Source of the DNA: Schizonepeta tenuifolia
Taxonomy: Eukaryota; Streptophyta; Magnoliopsida; Lamiales; Lamiaceae
Length of the DNA stretch: 64,000 nucleotides
Direction: 5' to 3'
NCBI GenBank assembly: GCA_029490685.1
Contig: CM055955.1
Location: forward strand, 35,131,408 to 35,195,407
The notes under the pieces were generated by a model. The model was not told the origin of the DNA. It worked only from the letters and a program-made list of their open reading frames with translations, and did no database searches. Made by a program: the position numbers and the translations under genes. Positions within the stretch are counted from its first letter, which is position 1, and each line of letters opens with the position of its first letter. Of the stretch, positions 46,115 through 57,559 are shown piece by piece.

Positions 46115-48544
46115 TCGAATAGCCTTGTCATTCCAAATGATCTGCCCATTTTCATCAATTATAACAACACCCCGGTTATCCTTAGGCTTGTTGTTTGAAA
46201 TGATGCTCTGTTTCTTGGGAGGAGTTGGATTTCTCCCATGTTGGGCTTTAGGAGGTGAGGTTTTCCCCCTGTTTTGATGGCGATTCTTATCCTGTTGAGT
46301 TTGTCTGTAAGGTCGGACGCCTTTGTGGAATCTTCTTGGCTGATTCTGATTCTATTGCCTTGGCTGTTGACGATGGTTGTTCATGCCCGGATGTTGATTC
46401 ATGTTGTGGCATGAGTAACCATAGCTGTCGTAACTTTTCCACATAGGTTGACTCTGTTGGAACCTCTGATTGTTGTGGTGATGGAACCGTTGTTGATTAT
46501 ATCGGTTGAAGCTTGGTCGGTTCTGTTGGTTCCATCTCTGCTGTGGTTGGTTTGTTGGTCGGTTATCACGTCAGTTCTGAGCTTGGATATGTTGTCGATT
46601 TTGAGCTTGATTGCGACTCCGACGTCTTCGGTTCCTCCGTTGAGTCTTGGAACATTCCCCCTCGGTTGTAGACTCCAGGGATTGTTTCGTTGGTGCTCCA
46701 TCTGCAGCTCCTTTGCCTTTCTCAGCCGTAGTTACCTTTATCGGTTGTGAGGGTGTTTGTTCAGTTGCATACTCAATTGTGTTAGGTTTGGCAACCATGA
46801 CTTCCTCAGCCCTGGTGAAGGTAGCTGGTGGAATTCTAGTGTCCTTTGCCACATCGTATCCGAGTCCAGACACATCATCCGTTTGCCGTCTGTATTTGAT
46901 GAGATTCTCGATGATCTCGGATGACTGATATAGCTTTGTCAGGTTGTCCTTCTCAGTTTGAAGATCCTTGAGAAGAACAACTATATGCTCGGTCTGGGCA
47001 TCTGATGTCTTCATCAGCTGGTCGATCTGAGCCTCTTGCTTGTTCAACTGTTCGTTCTGTGCCTTGATCTGTTCCTTCAACTGTTCATCGGTTGAAGCCT
47101 CAGTTTGGTTGGTTGTACTCAGTTGACTTTTCAGCTGGTCAATTTCTTCAGCTTGTCTCTTGATCAGATCGTCCTTTTCGGTTAAGGAATCTTCAAGCTT
47201 GGCGAACTGGGCTTGAAGACTCTTAAACTCAACCGACTGCTGATGCAGTTCCTTACTGAGTTCTTGAAAATCATTCCAGGAGGGTTCCAACTCATCGTTC
47301 ATAGATTCCTGCATGTTAGAAGTATTGGAAGAATTTAAGCGAGCAGGATTAAATTGTACCTCAATATCATCTTGGTCGGTTCCAAGTGCCATGAGGCATT
47401 GATCCGGACTGATGACTTTGTTGGTAGAGGTCAGATCATCCTCATCTTCAGTGTCTGTGAAGATGTCCATATCGTCAGCTGCCTCTTCAGCTACCATGGC
47501 CTTATTCTTTGCAGTTTGCTTCGCCCTCAGTGCTTCTCTTTCCTTCTTTGAGAGGTCTGGGCAATCAGCTTTGAAGTGTCCTTCCTTGCCGCATTCGAAG
47601 CAACCATTGGTAACTGGCTTCGAATTGTCTCGAGTTCGGTTTGATTTATAGAAACGTTTATATTTGTCGAACCGAGTATCCATATCGGCTAACTTCTTTG
47701 ACAACGCTGCAATGTTCTGTTGCAGTTCTTCTCTACTCGGCTCCTTTGCAGTCGTGTCAGCCGACCTGGTTGGCCTTAACGATCTCGACTTTGAGTAGTC
47801 AGCTCGGAGGGCAACTGACTTTGATGCTGAGCCGACGTCCTCAATTCTATTTTTCTGACTTGAGGGCTGCGACCTCCTTCTGTTGACCTTATACTCATTT
47901 CCTTTCAAGATTGAGAACAATCTTTCAGTTCTCATTTCACCTAGGTCAGCTCGGCTCTCGTGGATATTTGTGAAAGTATCCCACTCAGCCGGTAGAACTT
48001 GCAACACTTTGAGGTTTATCTCTCTTAGAGTGTATTTTTCTTTCCGGATGGATTGGATTCTTCTGATGATGTCCATAAACCGGAGCTCTAGCTGATCTAT
48101 AGTCTCATCAGGTCGCAGACTGAAATTGTCAAAATCTTGACATGCATGCGAGAACTTGTTTTCCTTTGTCTCGTCGCTTCCTTCACTTAGCGAGGCCAGG
48201 ATGTCCCACATCTCTTTTGCGGTCTCACATTCCTCTATCCAGGGCAGATAATCTTGTCCAACCGTGGACATTATTGTGCTCTGAGCCCAGATATCCAGCT
48301 GGCTCACCTTGGCCTCCTCCGGAGTGTAGTCCTCTGGCTGTTTCTCCACATACTCCACCACTGCATCTCCATCGTTGGGATTTGTGGGAGTGCGAAGTAT
48401 TCTGTCTCGTATGACAATTGGTCCAGATGTGAGAACTTGTTGCATCCTATGATGTTTGGACAAAAGGATCTTCTTCATTCGAGTTCTCCATGATGTATAG
48501 TTGACAACAGAGAACATGACTGTGATCTTGTCCTTGACGTCCAT
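46115..48544 (-). pseudogene. gag: Copia C gag with coiled coil and zinc knuckle
   Basis: 810-codon frame; the first 657 codons (48544 to 46574) are open. From the ATG at 48544 it has the copia/UBN2 gag core (KMWDILASLSEGSDETKENK), a CCHC knuckle CFECGKEGHFKADC near 47600, a long coiled coil, and an Arg/Gln/Asn-rich linker. TGA at 46571-46573 and TAG at 46352-46354 interrupt the linker; both are one base from the sense codon expected from B or its context. A short upstream non-ATG extension of the frame is ignored. Confidence 0.82.
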
Positions 48545-48679
48545 CTGCACAAACAAAAACAGGACAACAAAAATGCGAGCAAGAATGCACTAGCGTGAAA
48601 AGATCTGTTCAGTTGACCACTGAAGAAAATTCTCGAATTCACACCTCGTGAAACAGAGTCAGCAGTCTTTTGAACCACT

Positions 48680-48691
48680 GCTCTGATACCA
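48680..48691 (-). other. Primer-binding site of element C
   Basis: TGGTATCAGAGC on the minus strand, two bases inside the 5' LTR end. Confidence 0.88.
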
Positions 48692-48693
48692 CT

Positions 48694-50266
48694 TGATGGT
48701 CCCGAAACGAGTTACTGGTGTATGGGGGGGGAATACACCAGTTAGGATTTTTCAACTTTCGAAAAACTTAACACTTGAAAACAACTTCAACTGAGTAAAA
48801 GGACTCAGGTGGGATCTCACAGCTGAGTAAGCAAACTCAGCTGGAAGAGCGGTGCTGTGCGGAATGTGGTGGAAAATAAACTCGTTAAAAACAACTCACG
48901 CAAACCAGCTCGGTTGGTCAAGAACCAAAACAGCTCGGTTGAAAAAGTGCAAAAGAGGTTTGAATGCTGGTTAATTCGGTCAGTTAGAAATGCAATATGG
49001 ACTGAATAAAAAATAAACACGACACACAAGATTTACGTGGTTCGGAGATAACTCCTACGTCCACGGGGAGATGTGAGTCCACACACCTCAGTCCAAGTTC
49101 TTCTAGACAGAACCACTCAGCTTACGCGGGCTGAGTAACCGTTACAGTTTAGTTTCCGGGCACTAAACAGCCTAAGTCAAGTTTACGGGTACTTGATGAC
49201 CTGACTACTCAATTACAGGAAGAGTAAGGTCCTAGCACACTTTTTAGGGTGTGAGAAAGGGTAGGATTTCTAACTACAGCTCGATCAAGAATGAGAGCTG
49301 GATCTAAGGCTTGAACGAATAAACACTCAACCTAAGATCAAAAACAGTTTCGAATTCTAGGAACCCTCAGCTACTAATGTTCTCTCAAATTGGAACTCTC
49401 AGCTGCTGATGCTCTTAGATGATGATTTTGCAGATTTGCTTTGATTTCTCTCGAGAAAGCTTTTGAATTTTTAAGTCGTCTATGTGTCTATCTGCATCTG
49501 TGCTTCTCGAATGAGAGGATGCCTCTATTTATAGGCGGAGAGAATCAACTCGCCGTTGGAGGAGCAGTTGATCTCTGATCGGTTGAAAGCGATGGCTTGT
49601 CTCTCATCTATGCAGACTTTCCCGATATGGCATCTGTGCTCCTTTGCCTTCCATCTGAGACAGCCTTGTGTTGGGCCAGATGGGGTAATGACTGAACGGT
49701 CAAACCCTCATGTGACTTCCTTTTGAAATTCAAATCTTTGACAGTCAACTTCGGTTTGTCGGTTGAAAGTCTTGACCTTCATCTGAGTGATCTTCAGCTG
49801 ATGTTCCGATCTGTCGAGTTCTCAGCTGACTTTGAACTTCAAAACAGTTGAACTCCTTGTTCAGATTCTATAACTGAGGTTCTGAAACTGAACCCTCAGT
49901 TGTCTTCCACTTCTTTACTCAGTTGGGTTTGAACCCTCAGATGATTTCTTTTTCATCTGATGTTCTCTTCCTTTCAACTGTTTCTCATTTGATGAACGCT
50001 CAGTTGGTTTCCTTCAACTGATGTTCTGAAGACTTCCCCTTGTTTACATCTGAACAAATGAACTCTCAGTTGTCTTTCTTCACAACTGATGTTCTGTCTG
50101 AGTGACGCCTTGTTGCCATCTTCAGCTGGAGACCTGTAAAGATAAAAACTTAACTTTGCTCAAACAGCGAGCCTAAATTCTAACATTAGGTACTGGCAAC
50201 ATCTACTCGGTTGGGGTCAGCCGGTTTTGGAATTCATCAAAACTTATACTAATAAATTTCCCAACA
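48694..50266 (-). repeat. 5' LTR of copia element C
   Basis: 1573 bp with an 8-G run where the other LTR has 12. TATAAATA box on the minus strand at 49526-49533. Confidence 0.92.
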
Positions 50267-51660
50267 ATTTCTATTGGCAAAAAATGAAGACTGATGTCAT
50301 TTCTTTTATTCAAGAATGTGATGTTTGCTAGAGGCACAAATCTGATGTGGGTAGCTACCCAGGTTTACTACAACCATTGTCTATTCCTGACAAAGCTTGG
50401 TCAGAGATCTCTATGGATTTTGTGGAGGGCCTGCCTAAATCTGGGGGGAAGGATGTTATTATGGTGGTTATTGATAGGCTCACTAAATATGGGCATTTCA
50501 TTCCTCTTTCCCATCCCTACACTGCTCATTCTGTGGCTAAGCAATTCTTGGATACCATTTATAAGCTTCATGGTCCTCCCACTGTCATTGTCTCTGACAG
50601 AGACAAGGTATTTACCAGTACCTTTTGGAAGGAATTATTCAAGTTAATGGGAACTAAACTGTCATTTTCTACTGCCTATCACCCTCAATCAGATGGCCAG
50701 ACCGAGAGGCTTAATCAATGCCTTGAAAATTATCTACGTTGTATGGTCAGCTCTTCACCTAAACAGTGGCTGAAGTGGCTTCCTTTGGTAGAATATTGGT
50801 ACAATACCAATTTCCATACAAGTTTGAAGTGTACCCCTTTTCAAGCTTTGTATGGATTTCCACCAAATCAGCTTGGTATACGTTCTGATTTTGATACTAC
50901 TTCGGTGGATGTCAAGGATATTATGCTGGAGCGTCGGAATTTTATGCAGTTATTGAAGGAAAATCTTACACAAGCCCAGAACCATATGAAGTTTTTTTGC
51001 AGATAAAAAGAGACAAGATCGCACATTTCAAGTTGGGGATCGTGTCTACCATAAGCTACAGCCTTATGGGCAAAATTCTTTGAGCCTACGCAAAAATCTC
51101 AAGTTATCTGCTCGCTACTATGGTCCTTATACTATTTTGGAAAAAGTTGGAGCTGTTGTTTATCGTTTGGATCTACCGGAATCTGCCCGAATTCACCCGG
51201 TTTTCCATGTTTCATTACTTAAAAGGTATGTGGGAAAGGAAGCCGTACCTGTTCCAGGATCTGCCAGTTTTCAACGAGGAGGGCTTCTGCAAGGTCGAGC
51301 CTTTTGCTTCGTTGGATGCTCGTACTGTCATTTGGAACGAAATTCCTGTTCCTCAGGTTCTTGTACAGTGGGTAAATCAAGATCCCAGCTTAGCGACGTG
51401 GGAAGATGTAGCTTTCCTTCGCCGGAAATTTCCTCAGTTCGATCCTTGCGGAGAAGGATCTTCTTCGGCGACGGGTATTGTCACGGATTTGAGTTCAGAT
51501 TTGGAGGTATTGGAAGGAATTGGGGAAGAAGGCGAGTTTGTTGAGGATTTGGGAAAGAAACTGGATCTTGAGTTAATTGCAAATGGAGGAGAAGGAGTCA
51601 TTGTTGGGTTGTTGACCGAAGCTAAGGAAGTAGGAGATGAAGGTTTGACACGTGGCTGAT
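50267..51660 (+). pseudogene. Ty3 integrase core and chromodomain-like tail (broken)
   Basis: This continues the zinc-binding domain after element C (CDVC, then TAG at 50329-50331). The catalytic core is open from about 50347: Asp in ISMDFVEGL, Asp in VSDRDKVF, Glu in SDGQTERLNQ. A frameshift near 50995 in a T run leads to the GDRVYHKLQPYG and RIHPVFHVSLLK end region. A second shift near 51270 leads to a chromodomain-like VLVQWVNQDPSLATWED. The frame runs into the 3' LTR and stops at 51657-51659. Confidence 0.85.
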
Positions 51661-51942
51661 GAGTTGCCAACTGGCAAGAGGGAGTCGCGTTCCCGGAAGA
51701 AACACGCTCTATCCTATTTCCTGTTATTTTACAATTTTATTAGCTGTACTTTTGGGACCACTTTTACCATATAACTCTCTTGTTTTGCAAGTAATGAAAT
51801 TAAGCTGAAGTTTATCCAATTCTATCTCTATCCTCTTCCTTCTCTCTTATTTCTTCTTTCTCTCTTCTTCTCCATTACGATTATCTCTCAATTCTCCATT
51901 ATTATTATTATGAAAATTACAATTACGCATTGGGCCACTACA
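51479..51942 (+). repeat. 3' LTR of the Ty3 element
   Basis: 464 bp, about 16 substitutions from the 5' copy, followed by the GAATC duplication. No obvious polypurine tract precedes it. Confidence 0.92.
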
Positions 51943-52238
51943 GAATCTTGAACCTTAATTGCAGTAAATTGATGACCTAGATCAATGATGATGTGTAATA
52001 AATTTTTCGGTCATTATTAACTAAAAGGGATAGATTAGTATATTCCCCAATATTTGTAACCGCCTACTTCCTTAATTTGTGGATTGAGTGAATCATTTTT
52101 ATTTTTTATTTTTGTAAAGGTAATTCATTTGGTGGTTGAATCTCGATAGTTTGAAACTCATAAATATTTTAACATTAATTTTTTATCTGTCAACTCATTT
52201 TTCCCCAACATTATGAGAAAGGTTCACTTTTTGTCGAG

Positions 52239-52447
52239 ATGAAACATTTTTATTATTGTTTATTGTATATTTTATTGTTTATTATGTCATTTTTTTATTG
52301 CATACTATATATATAGTGCATAAATAGTTTACTTTTAGTCAAGATGATACATTTTTATTATTGTTTATTATAGTATATTTTATTGTTTATTATATCACTT
52401 TTTATTGCATATTATATATATAGTGCATAGATAGTTTATTTTTGGGT
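52239..52447. repeat. Tandem duplication, about 103-bp unit
   Basis: Two adjacent diverged copies sharing ACATTTTTATTATTGTTTAT and ACTATATATATAGTGCATA-like blocks. Confidence 0.7.
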
Positions 52448-52601
52448 TTTTGATTGTGTTTATACTAAAATGTTACTGCATATTATATGAATATGATTGA
52501 TGATATATATTCACGGTTCAGATGTTATTTCGTATTGAATACTGTAATATAATTTTTTCTTTTGGACAGAATAGTTGTGTTATTGTTTTTTTACACACAC
52601 A

Positions 52602-52604
<3 letters not shown>

Positions 52605-52635
<31 letters not shown>
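52605..52635. repeat. (AT)n microsatellite
   Basis: About 15 AT units after ACACACACAGAG. Confidence 0.85.
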
Positions 52636-52639
<4 letters not shown>

Positions 52640-53228
52640 AAATTCCCATCTTCGTGAGTATTTTTCTAGAATTTTAGTTTTGAATTCGATAATTGGCCTC
52701 TTATTCTATCTCTTTTTTTTTTTTTTTTTTTTTATTCTATCTCTTTGATGGGAGAGGTGGGCAAAGCACCACGAGATTTTCTCCTTTCCACTCCTTTATT
52801 TTATCGTTGCCAAAGTTTCTGTTAAATTTTCTTGTTATGTACTAATGGTCGTGGTTTGTTATAATCAGTAAGTGTTGGGATTATGTTTTGTAAAATTTGA
52901 TTCTTTACACTTCTGACTTCTCTGCAAACAAGTTAGTTCTTTTTTCCCCCTTAAAGTGAACATGTAAATTGTATTGAATGCAAAGTATCTATTCTTATTT
53001 TGAAATGCTTTCAGTTACGATTACTCTCGTTAATTAATGTTGGTAATTATTCTTTACTATTATATCCATTTTCTTGGAGTTATATTATTTCGGAACAAAA
53101 ATTTGCATGATTTACTTGTTAAAAAATCAAATTCATTGGTGAACATATAATTTTAAATTTTGAACTTTGTAGGCGTTCTTCCCAATAAGTGTATTGTGTT
53201 AAGATAAACATCTCTTAATAAAGTATCA

Positions 53229-53460
53229 TACTTCCTCCATCCACAATAAATTGTGCTCGGGAGGGAACGACACGAATTTTAAGAAGAGGAGAATGAATGA
53301 GGGGATTATATTATTAATGTATTGTGAGTGAAGAATGAAACTCATGTTTAGTGTGACAGTGAATGATTTATGTAATTAATTTCTATTTATGAAATAATCA
53401 CACTTATCGTGGACGGTCCAAAAAAAAATTGAACCACACTTATCATGGACCGAGTGAGTA
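53229..53460. mobile_element. Stowaway-type MITE
   Basis: TA-flanked ends CTTCCTCCATCCACAATAAAT and CTTATCATGGACCGAGTGAG. 232 bp, with a subterminal duplicate of the CACACTTATCRTGGAC motif. Non-coding. Confidence 0.7.
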
Positions 53461-53582
53461 CTATGAAAAATTCATGTCAAACTTCTCATATTATATCCCT
53501 TGTCTCAATGAAAATACTTTAAATTGTTAAATATTCTTGCAATAATTAAGATAAAACCAATAAATTTATTATCTCTTTCAGT

Positions 53583-53681
53583 ACGATATCCTAGTGGTAG
53601 TGAGGTTAATATCCGGGCCAAAGGTCACGGGTTCGAGTCCTCCGTCACGCGGTATTTAAATTTCCTTGTTTTAAAAAAAAA
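53583..53681 (+). mobile_element. tRNA-derived SINE
   Basis: A box A-like TATCCTAGTGGTAGTGAGG and a near-perfect box B GGTTCGAGTCC (53630-53640) are followed by a short body and an A9 tail. The spacing is that of an RNA polymerase III promoter. A functional tRNA is unlikely because the arms do not pair. No clear target duplication. Confidence 0.6.
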
Positions 53682-53963
53682 GAAAAGTTATTCGAGTATG
53701 AATGGAGTAGTGCTGGTTATTCAAGTGAGAAATATCTACACGTTTTTGTTTCTGGTTTCGTATACCAAATGGAACATAAAGTAACGATTTGTTTTTAGAA
53801 AGTTATTTCCGAATAACGATATCCATATGCCTGTCAGGTGTTTCTTTTGGATAATAGGATTGTACTATCACGAATTTTCTATGTAAATGATCACCAAATA
53901 AAATATTTCCACTTTAAAAATAAAATAAAAGTAAAAATTATGTAATGTTTATAGGGCTACCTA

Positions 53964-56592
53964 GATGGTGGCACCACTTGTAGAATCTGCCGTCACATGG
54001 CTGCTAGTTTGAATTGATAAAAATTAATTTAAAAATAATAAAGCGGAACTATGGTTTGACCATAACACCAAAAAGAAAAAGAAATTATATAAACAAGTTA
54101 AAAAAATATATTAACAATTATTTTTATTTCCACATCATCGTAGCTTCACCTTGCAACATTGTCTGTTCTCTCACCTCCCCCATTCCTTAACTCTCAACTC
54201 TTCTGCAACTTCGGCGGCTACTCCCCCGTCTTCATCTCTGTGTAGCTCCGACGAACCCGCCGCTATTCAATATTTGCCACCACCGTTCCATACTTCTCCT
54301 CTCTTCTGTCTATTTTTTACATTGCCTAAAATTGTGTTGTGTAGTGGTGCATAGCCCCACCTTCTTTCTTCTGCAAATTCATCCAATTTCATTCATTGTT
54401 TCCAAATCCTTGAACTCTAGTATTCTTCACTGATGAACCCATATTTGTGTCCATCTTTTCTTGTGTTTTTCTTGTATTTTTAGTCTTTGTTGAGTCAAAG
54501 GGTGTCTGGGAGGACACAAAGTCGAGAGATGGTGTGCAAGGAAGAACAGGTGGGATCTTGGGCAAATTCGGCGGAAAATCTGTTGTTGAGATGCTGAGAT
54601 GGCGATACGATGCAAATGGGCATAGGGCTGGAGGTTTGTAGCTGGCAAACAACGTTTTTACACACTCTACAAGTCAGGAAGTACCTCCCCATATCCTTGA
54701 AGCCAACAGACAGAGTACCCGGAGGAGCTAGGATCTTGGTCAACACAAGAAGTAATACAGGATGCAGACATCGAAGGCAAGAAGCGAGTCGGACCAGCAG
54801 CATATTTCTTTTCCTTCAAGGAAGAGGATAAGGATCAAATATTTCTTTTCTTATCCTAGTTGGACCTAATCAAAGAAGATATCTACCAAGTAATGAAAGT
54901 GAATCGTGGTTGCATGGATGAGAGAGAAGGCGGATATGATATGCATGGGAAGAGTCCTTCACCAACAAGGAAACTTCCTCAACCCTAATTCCATTGCCTA
55001 TATATATGGCCGACTCCACAATGTAATGTGTGCCGTTTTTATTCGAGTTCATAGCTTAGTTCTGCATTCTAAGTTTGAGAGAAAGTGAGGAAAAAACAAG
55101 TCCTACGGGCGATTTACTTTTATGTTCGTTTTATATTTTCTGCATTAGTTTAGTTGTTGGCTTGAAGTCAAGACCTCAGTTGCTGACTTACGCTTTTGAG
55201 CAGCAACCCTTTTCCAGTTTATGTTAAGTATGATTTCCCTTATACGATTTGTGTTCTTATTTAATATTATGTTTAGCTAAATTTATTGTTTGGGTTGGAT
55301 GTAGATGAAGTGATCGTAATTACTCGTTTTAAACTCGTGAGGTCTAATTGCTTAAATTTGTTACTTAATTTTGTACCCGAAACACTTAGGATTAATTTTA
55401 GATTTAATTGATATTGATATATGATTGATCACCATCTAGAAATTGATATTAAGTCATTAACAGGAATTGGGATTTAACTCGAGAGTGTCTTTCGTGCCCA
55501 AGAAGGTAAAGAGTGTTGGAGAGCAGTCCGTATTGACCTACCTCTTGGCTGTCTTGGGTCTGTTTATTCTTAATGCCTTTTGGGCAGCATCATTACTGAA
55601 GTGTCTTCGTGACTTTGTTGATCAAGAGAGGAGATCTTGCCTTCTGGTCATGATCTGTAAAATTGGATAGACATAGGCTAAGTATGTTTATATCGTGACT
55701 TCGTGACCTTTAGGGTATAAACTAATCTTTGTCTTAAATCAAGTGATAAGATCAGTTAATTGAATATCTTTGCACCAATGAACGAGCGATGAGTAATTAG
55801 GATCATTGATTCGAAACCCAATCCAAACTCTTTTGTTATTTGATATTTTACTTGTTGAGTTACAGGATACATTGCAGACAAAATCCCTTTTGTTGAGTTC
55901 AATTTGAAGAGCAGATCTACACCAAGTCCCTTGGGATCGACCCCACTTGCCATTAACTACTACCTTGTTGGGCAAGAGGTGTTTATAACTTTATTTGTGC
56001 GAAGAGTGTAACGACAGCGCTTCGTCACCCACGAATCTAAAATAAAAAACTCTCAACTCCCAACCATTTTTCTCTCGACTATCTTCCCAACCCTCTTTTC
56101 TCTCCCACCTCTCTTCTCTCTTCCATATCTCTTCTCCGGTCACCACCACCAACGCCCCTCTAGTTTAACGGCAACGACGATGTCGCAGGTGTCCACTGCA
56201 TCCTTAGGCAGCAGGATTTTTGGATTGTATACGGCCAACTCCTCCCCCTCCTTATCAATAAATTTGCACAACTTCTGTTGCTGGTGATTTTCCAGAGCTT
56301 TTCTGTTGCTGGTGATTTTCCAACAACTATATTTCAAGAACATCGATTTTGTTGTCGAGTTTGTTTGTCTTCGGAGAGGGGAATTCGGTGAAAGTGGGCG
56401 GTGGTGGAGGGTTTCTTAACGGCGACATGGCGGTCACCGCAATAATTCATTTCACTCTAACTCTACCCTAGTTCATAATTTAATTAACAAAATTGAGAAT
56501 AAAATGACAATTTTTAAAAAATAAAATACTATATGATTTTACACGTGTAAGAAGGATATGGAGGTGAATGCACACCGGGTGGTGCCACCATC
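53964..56592. other. Unassigned repeat-like region with 14-bp inverted ends
   Basis: GATGGTGGCACCAC at 53964-53977 recurs inverted at 56579-56592. Between them are C/T-rich stretches (54170-54290 and 56040-56160) and an LTR-like block: a CTATATATATGG TATA box near 54997 and TTGGGATCGACCCC near 55932, a phrase common in plant Ty3 LTRs. No protein product was recognised in any frame. It could be a TIR element with captured sequence, a solo LTR, or both. No matching flanking duplication was found. Confidence 0.3.
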
Positions 56593-56762
56593 CAATTCGT
56601 CTTTTTAAAGTCATTGTGGAAAAAGATTACGTATCTATAGGTGCTGAATTTGGTAAAAAAATGATTTCACATGCAAAAGTTATGTATGTTTTTGCTTTTA
56701 AAACATAAGTTGTTGAGTAGCAACTTCCCCAATGGAACTACTTCCGTCTCACAGCTGCTTAA

Positions 56763-57145
56763 TGTTAGGAAATCACGTCCCAGTTCCAACTAGGGGAAAA
56801 CGATAATAGACAAGAAATAAGATGAAAAAAATAAAGAACAATCAACAGCACAAGAATTTAAAGTGGAAACTCCAAAATCGAGGAAAGACCACGACCCACC
56901 ACACCAAACAATATAAACTCGACACCCCTACACTATTACAAGCTTTCGAATAACTCTCACCTTTTCTCACAACCCGAGACAAGGAATTTAACCTAGAGTC
57001 AAACAAAAGACTAAAGTGTAAAACTTGGTGCAATTACATCAAAGATACCTAACTTCTTATATGGCACTAAGAAGCTCCTACACTTTGATCATAAAACCGA
57101 CGTGGGACACAAATTAACCCTTTATCTTTCAACACAAACCCAACA
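56763..57145 (-). repeat. 3' LTR of the gag-only element
   Basis: 383 bp, near-identical in order to the copy at 58372-58753 with scattered substitutions (roughly 5% by eye). Confidence 0.85.
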
Positions 57146-57559
57146 ATCTTCACCTTGTTAAAATAAAAAGAACACTCCATTGTCTTTGTCGACAATCATG
57201 ATTCTTAAACCAAAGAACCATAAACCTACTCCACCACATGAGTAGAACACTTAGAATCAACAGTTCTAAGATCTTCCTTCGACACATATATATCAAACAA
57301 CTCGCTGAAATTTATGGTGCAACTCCTAGCTTTTGGCCCCCATAGAAGTCCTTCAGTCATTGACATCACTTCCACCACACACCCTACATCCATGCCAAAC
57401 CAATGCACATGTGGTCCAACTAACATCGTTACATCCTCGTCCATGGCAGTTGGACATGCCATAAGGATGCTCATGTCCTCAACAATTAAAGGGCATCATC
57501 ATCTTCTATCACAATATTAGTTGCTTCTTCAGAGTTGTTTTCCGCAACCGCTCCACCTT

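Larger units (their letters stand above)
36539..50266 (-). mobile_element. Copia element C (Sirevirus-like), inserted in the Ty3 integrase
   Basis: 13.7-kb element of the same family as B, minus orientation, with target duplication ATTTC (36534-36538 and 50267-50271). The LTRs (1577 and 1573 bp) differ by about two substitutions and a G-run length change, so the insertion is recent. The gene order equals that of B. Seven in-frame stops but no frameshifts interrupt the genes. It landed between the zinc-binding and catalytic parts of the Ty3 integrase. Confidence 0.93.
19047..51942 (+). mobile_element. Ty3/chromovirus LTR retrotransposon, host of two nested copia elements
   Basis: Two 464-bp LTRs (19047-19510 and 51479-51942) begin TGTC and end CACTACA. 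They are flanked by a perfect 5-bp duplication GAATC (19042-19046 and 51943-51947). With elements B and C removed it is about 5.5 kb, a size seen in small chromovirus lineages such as Reina; the lineage is inferred. I count about 16 differences between the LTRs (about 3.4%). The order gag, protease, RT, RNase H, integrase, chromodomain-like tail is that of Ty3/gypsy. All coding parts are broken by frameshifts and stops as well as by the two insertions. Confidence 0.92.
51948..53228. other. Intergenic, AT-rich, no gene recognised
   Basis: Only AT-rich DNA with a tandem duplication, a TA microsatellite and a T run (52709-52732). No gene was seen. Confidence 0.55.

Noticed and set aside
53583..53681. 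A functional tRNA gene
   Set aside because: Box A and box B are present but the cloverleaf arms do not pair and an A tail follows; a SINE fits better.
54151..55670. A spliced host gene in the 54-56 kb region
   Set aside because: Several short frames but no conserved domain, no consistent splice chain, and LTR-like sequence features instead.
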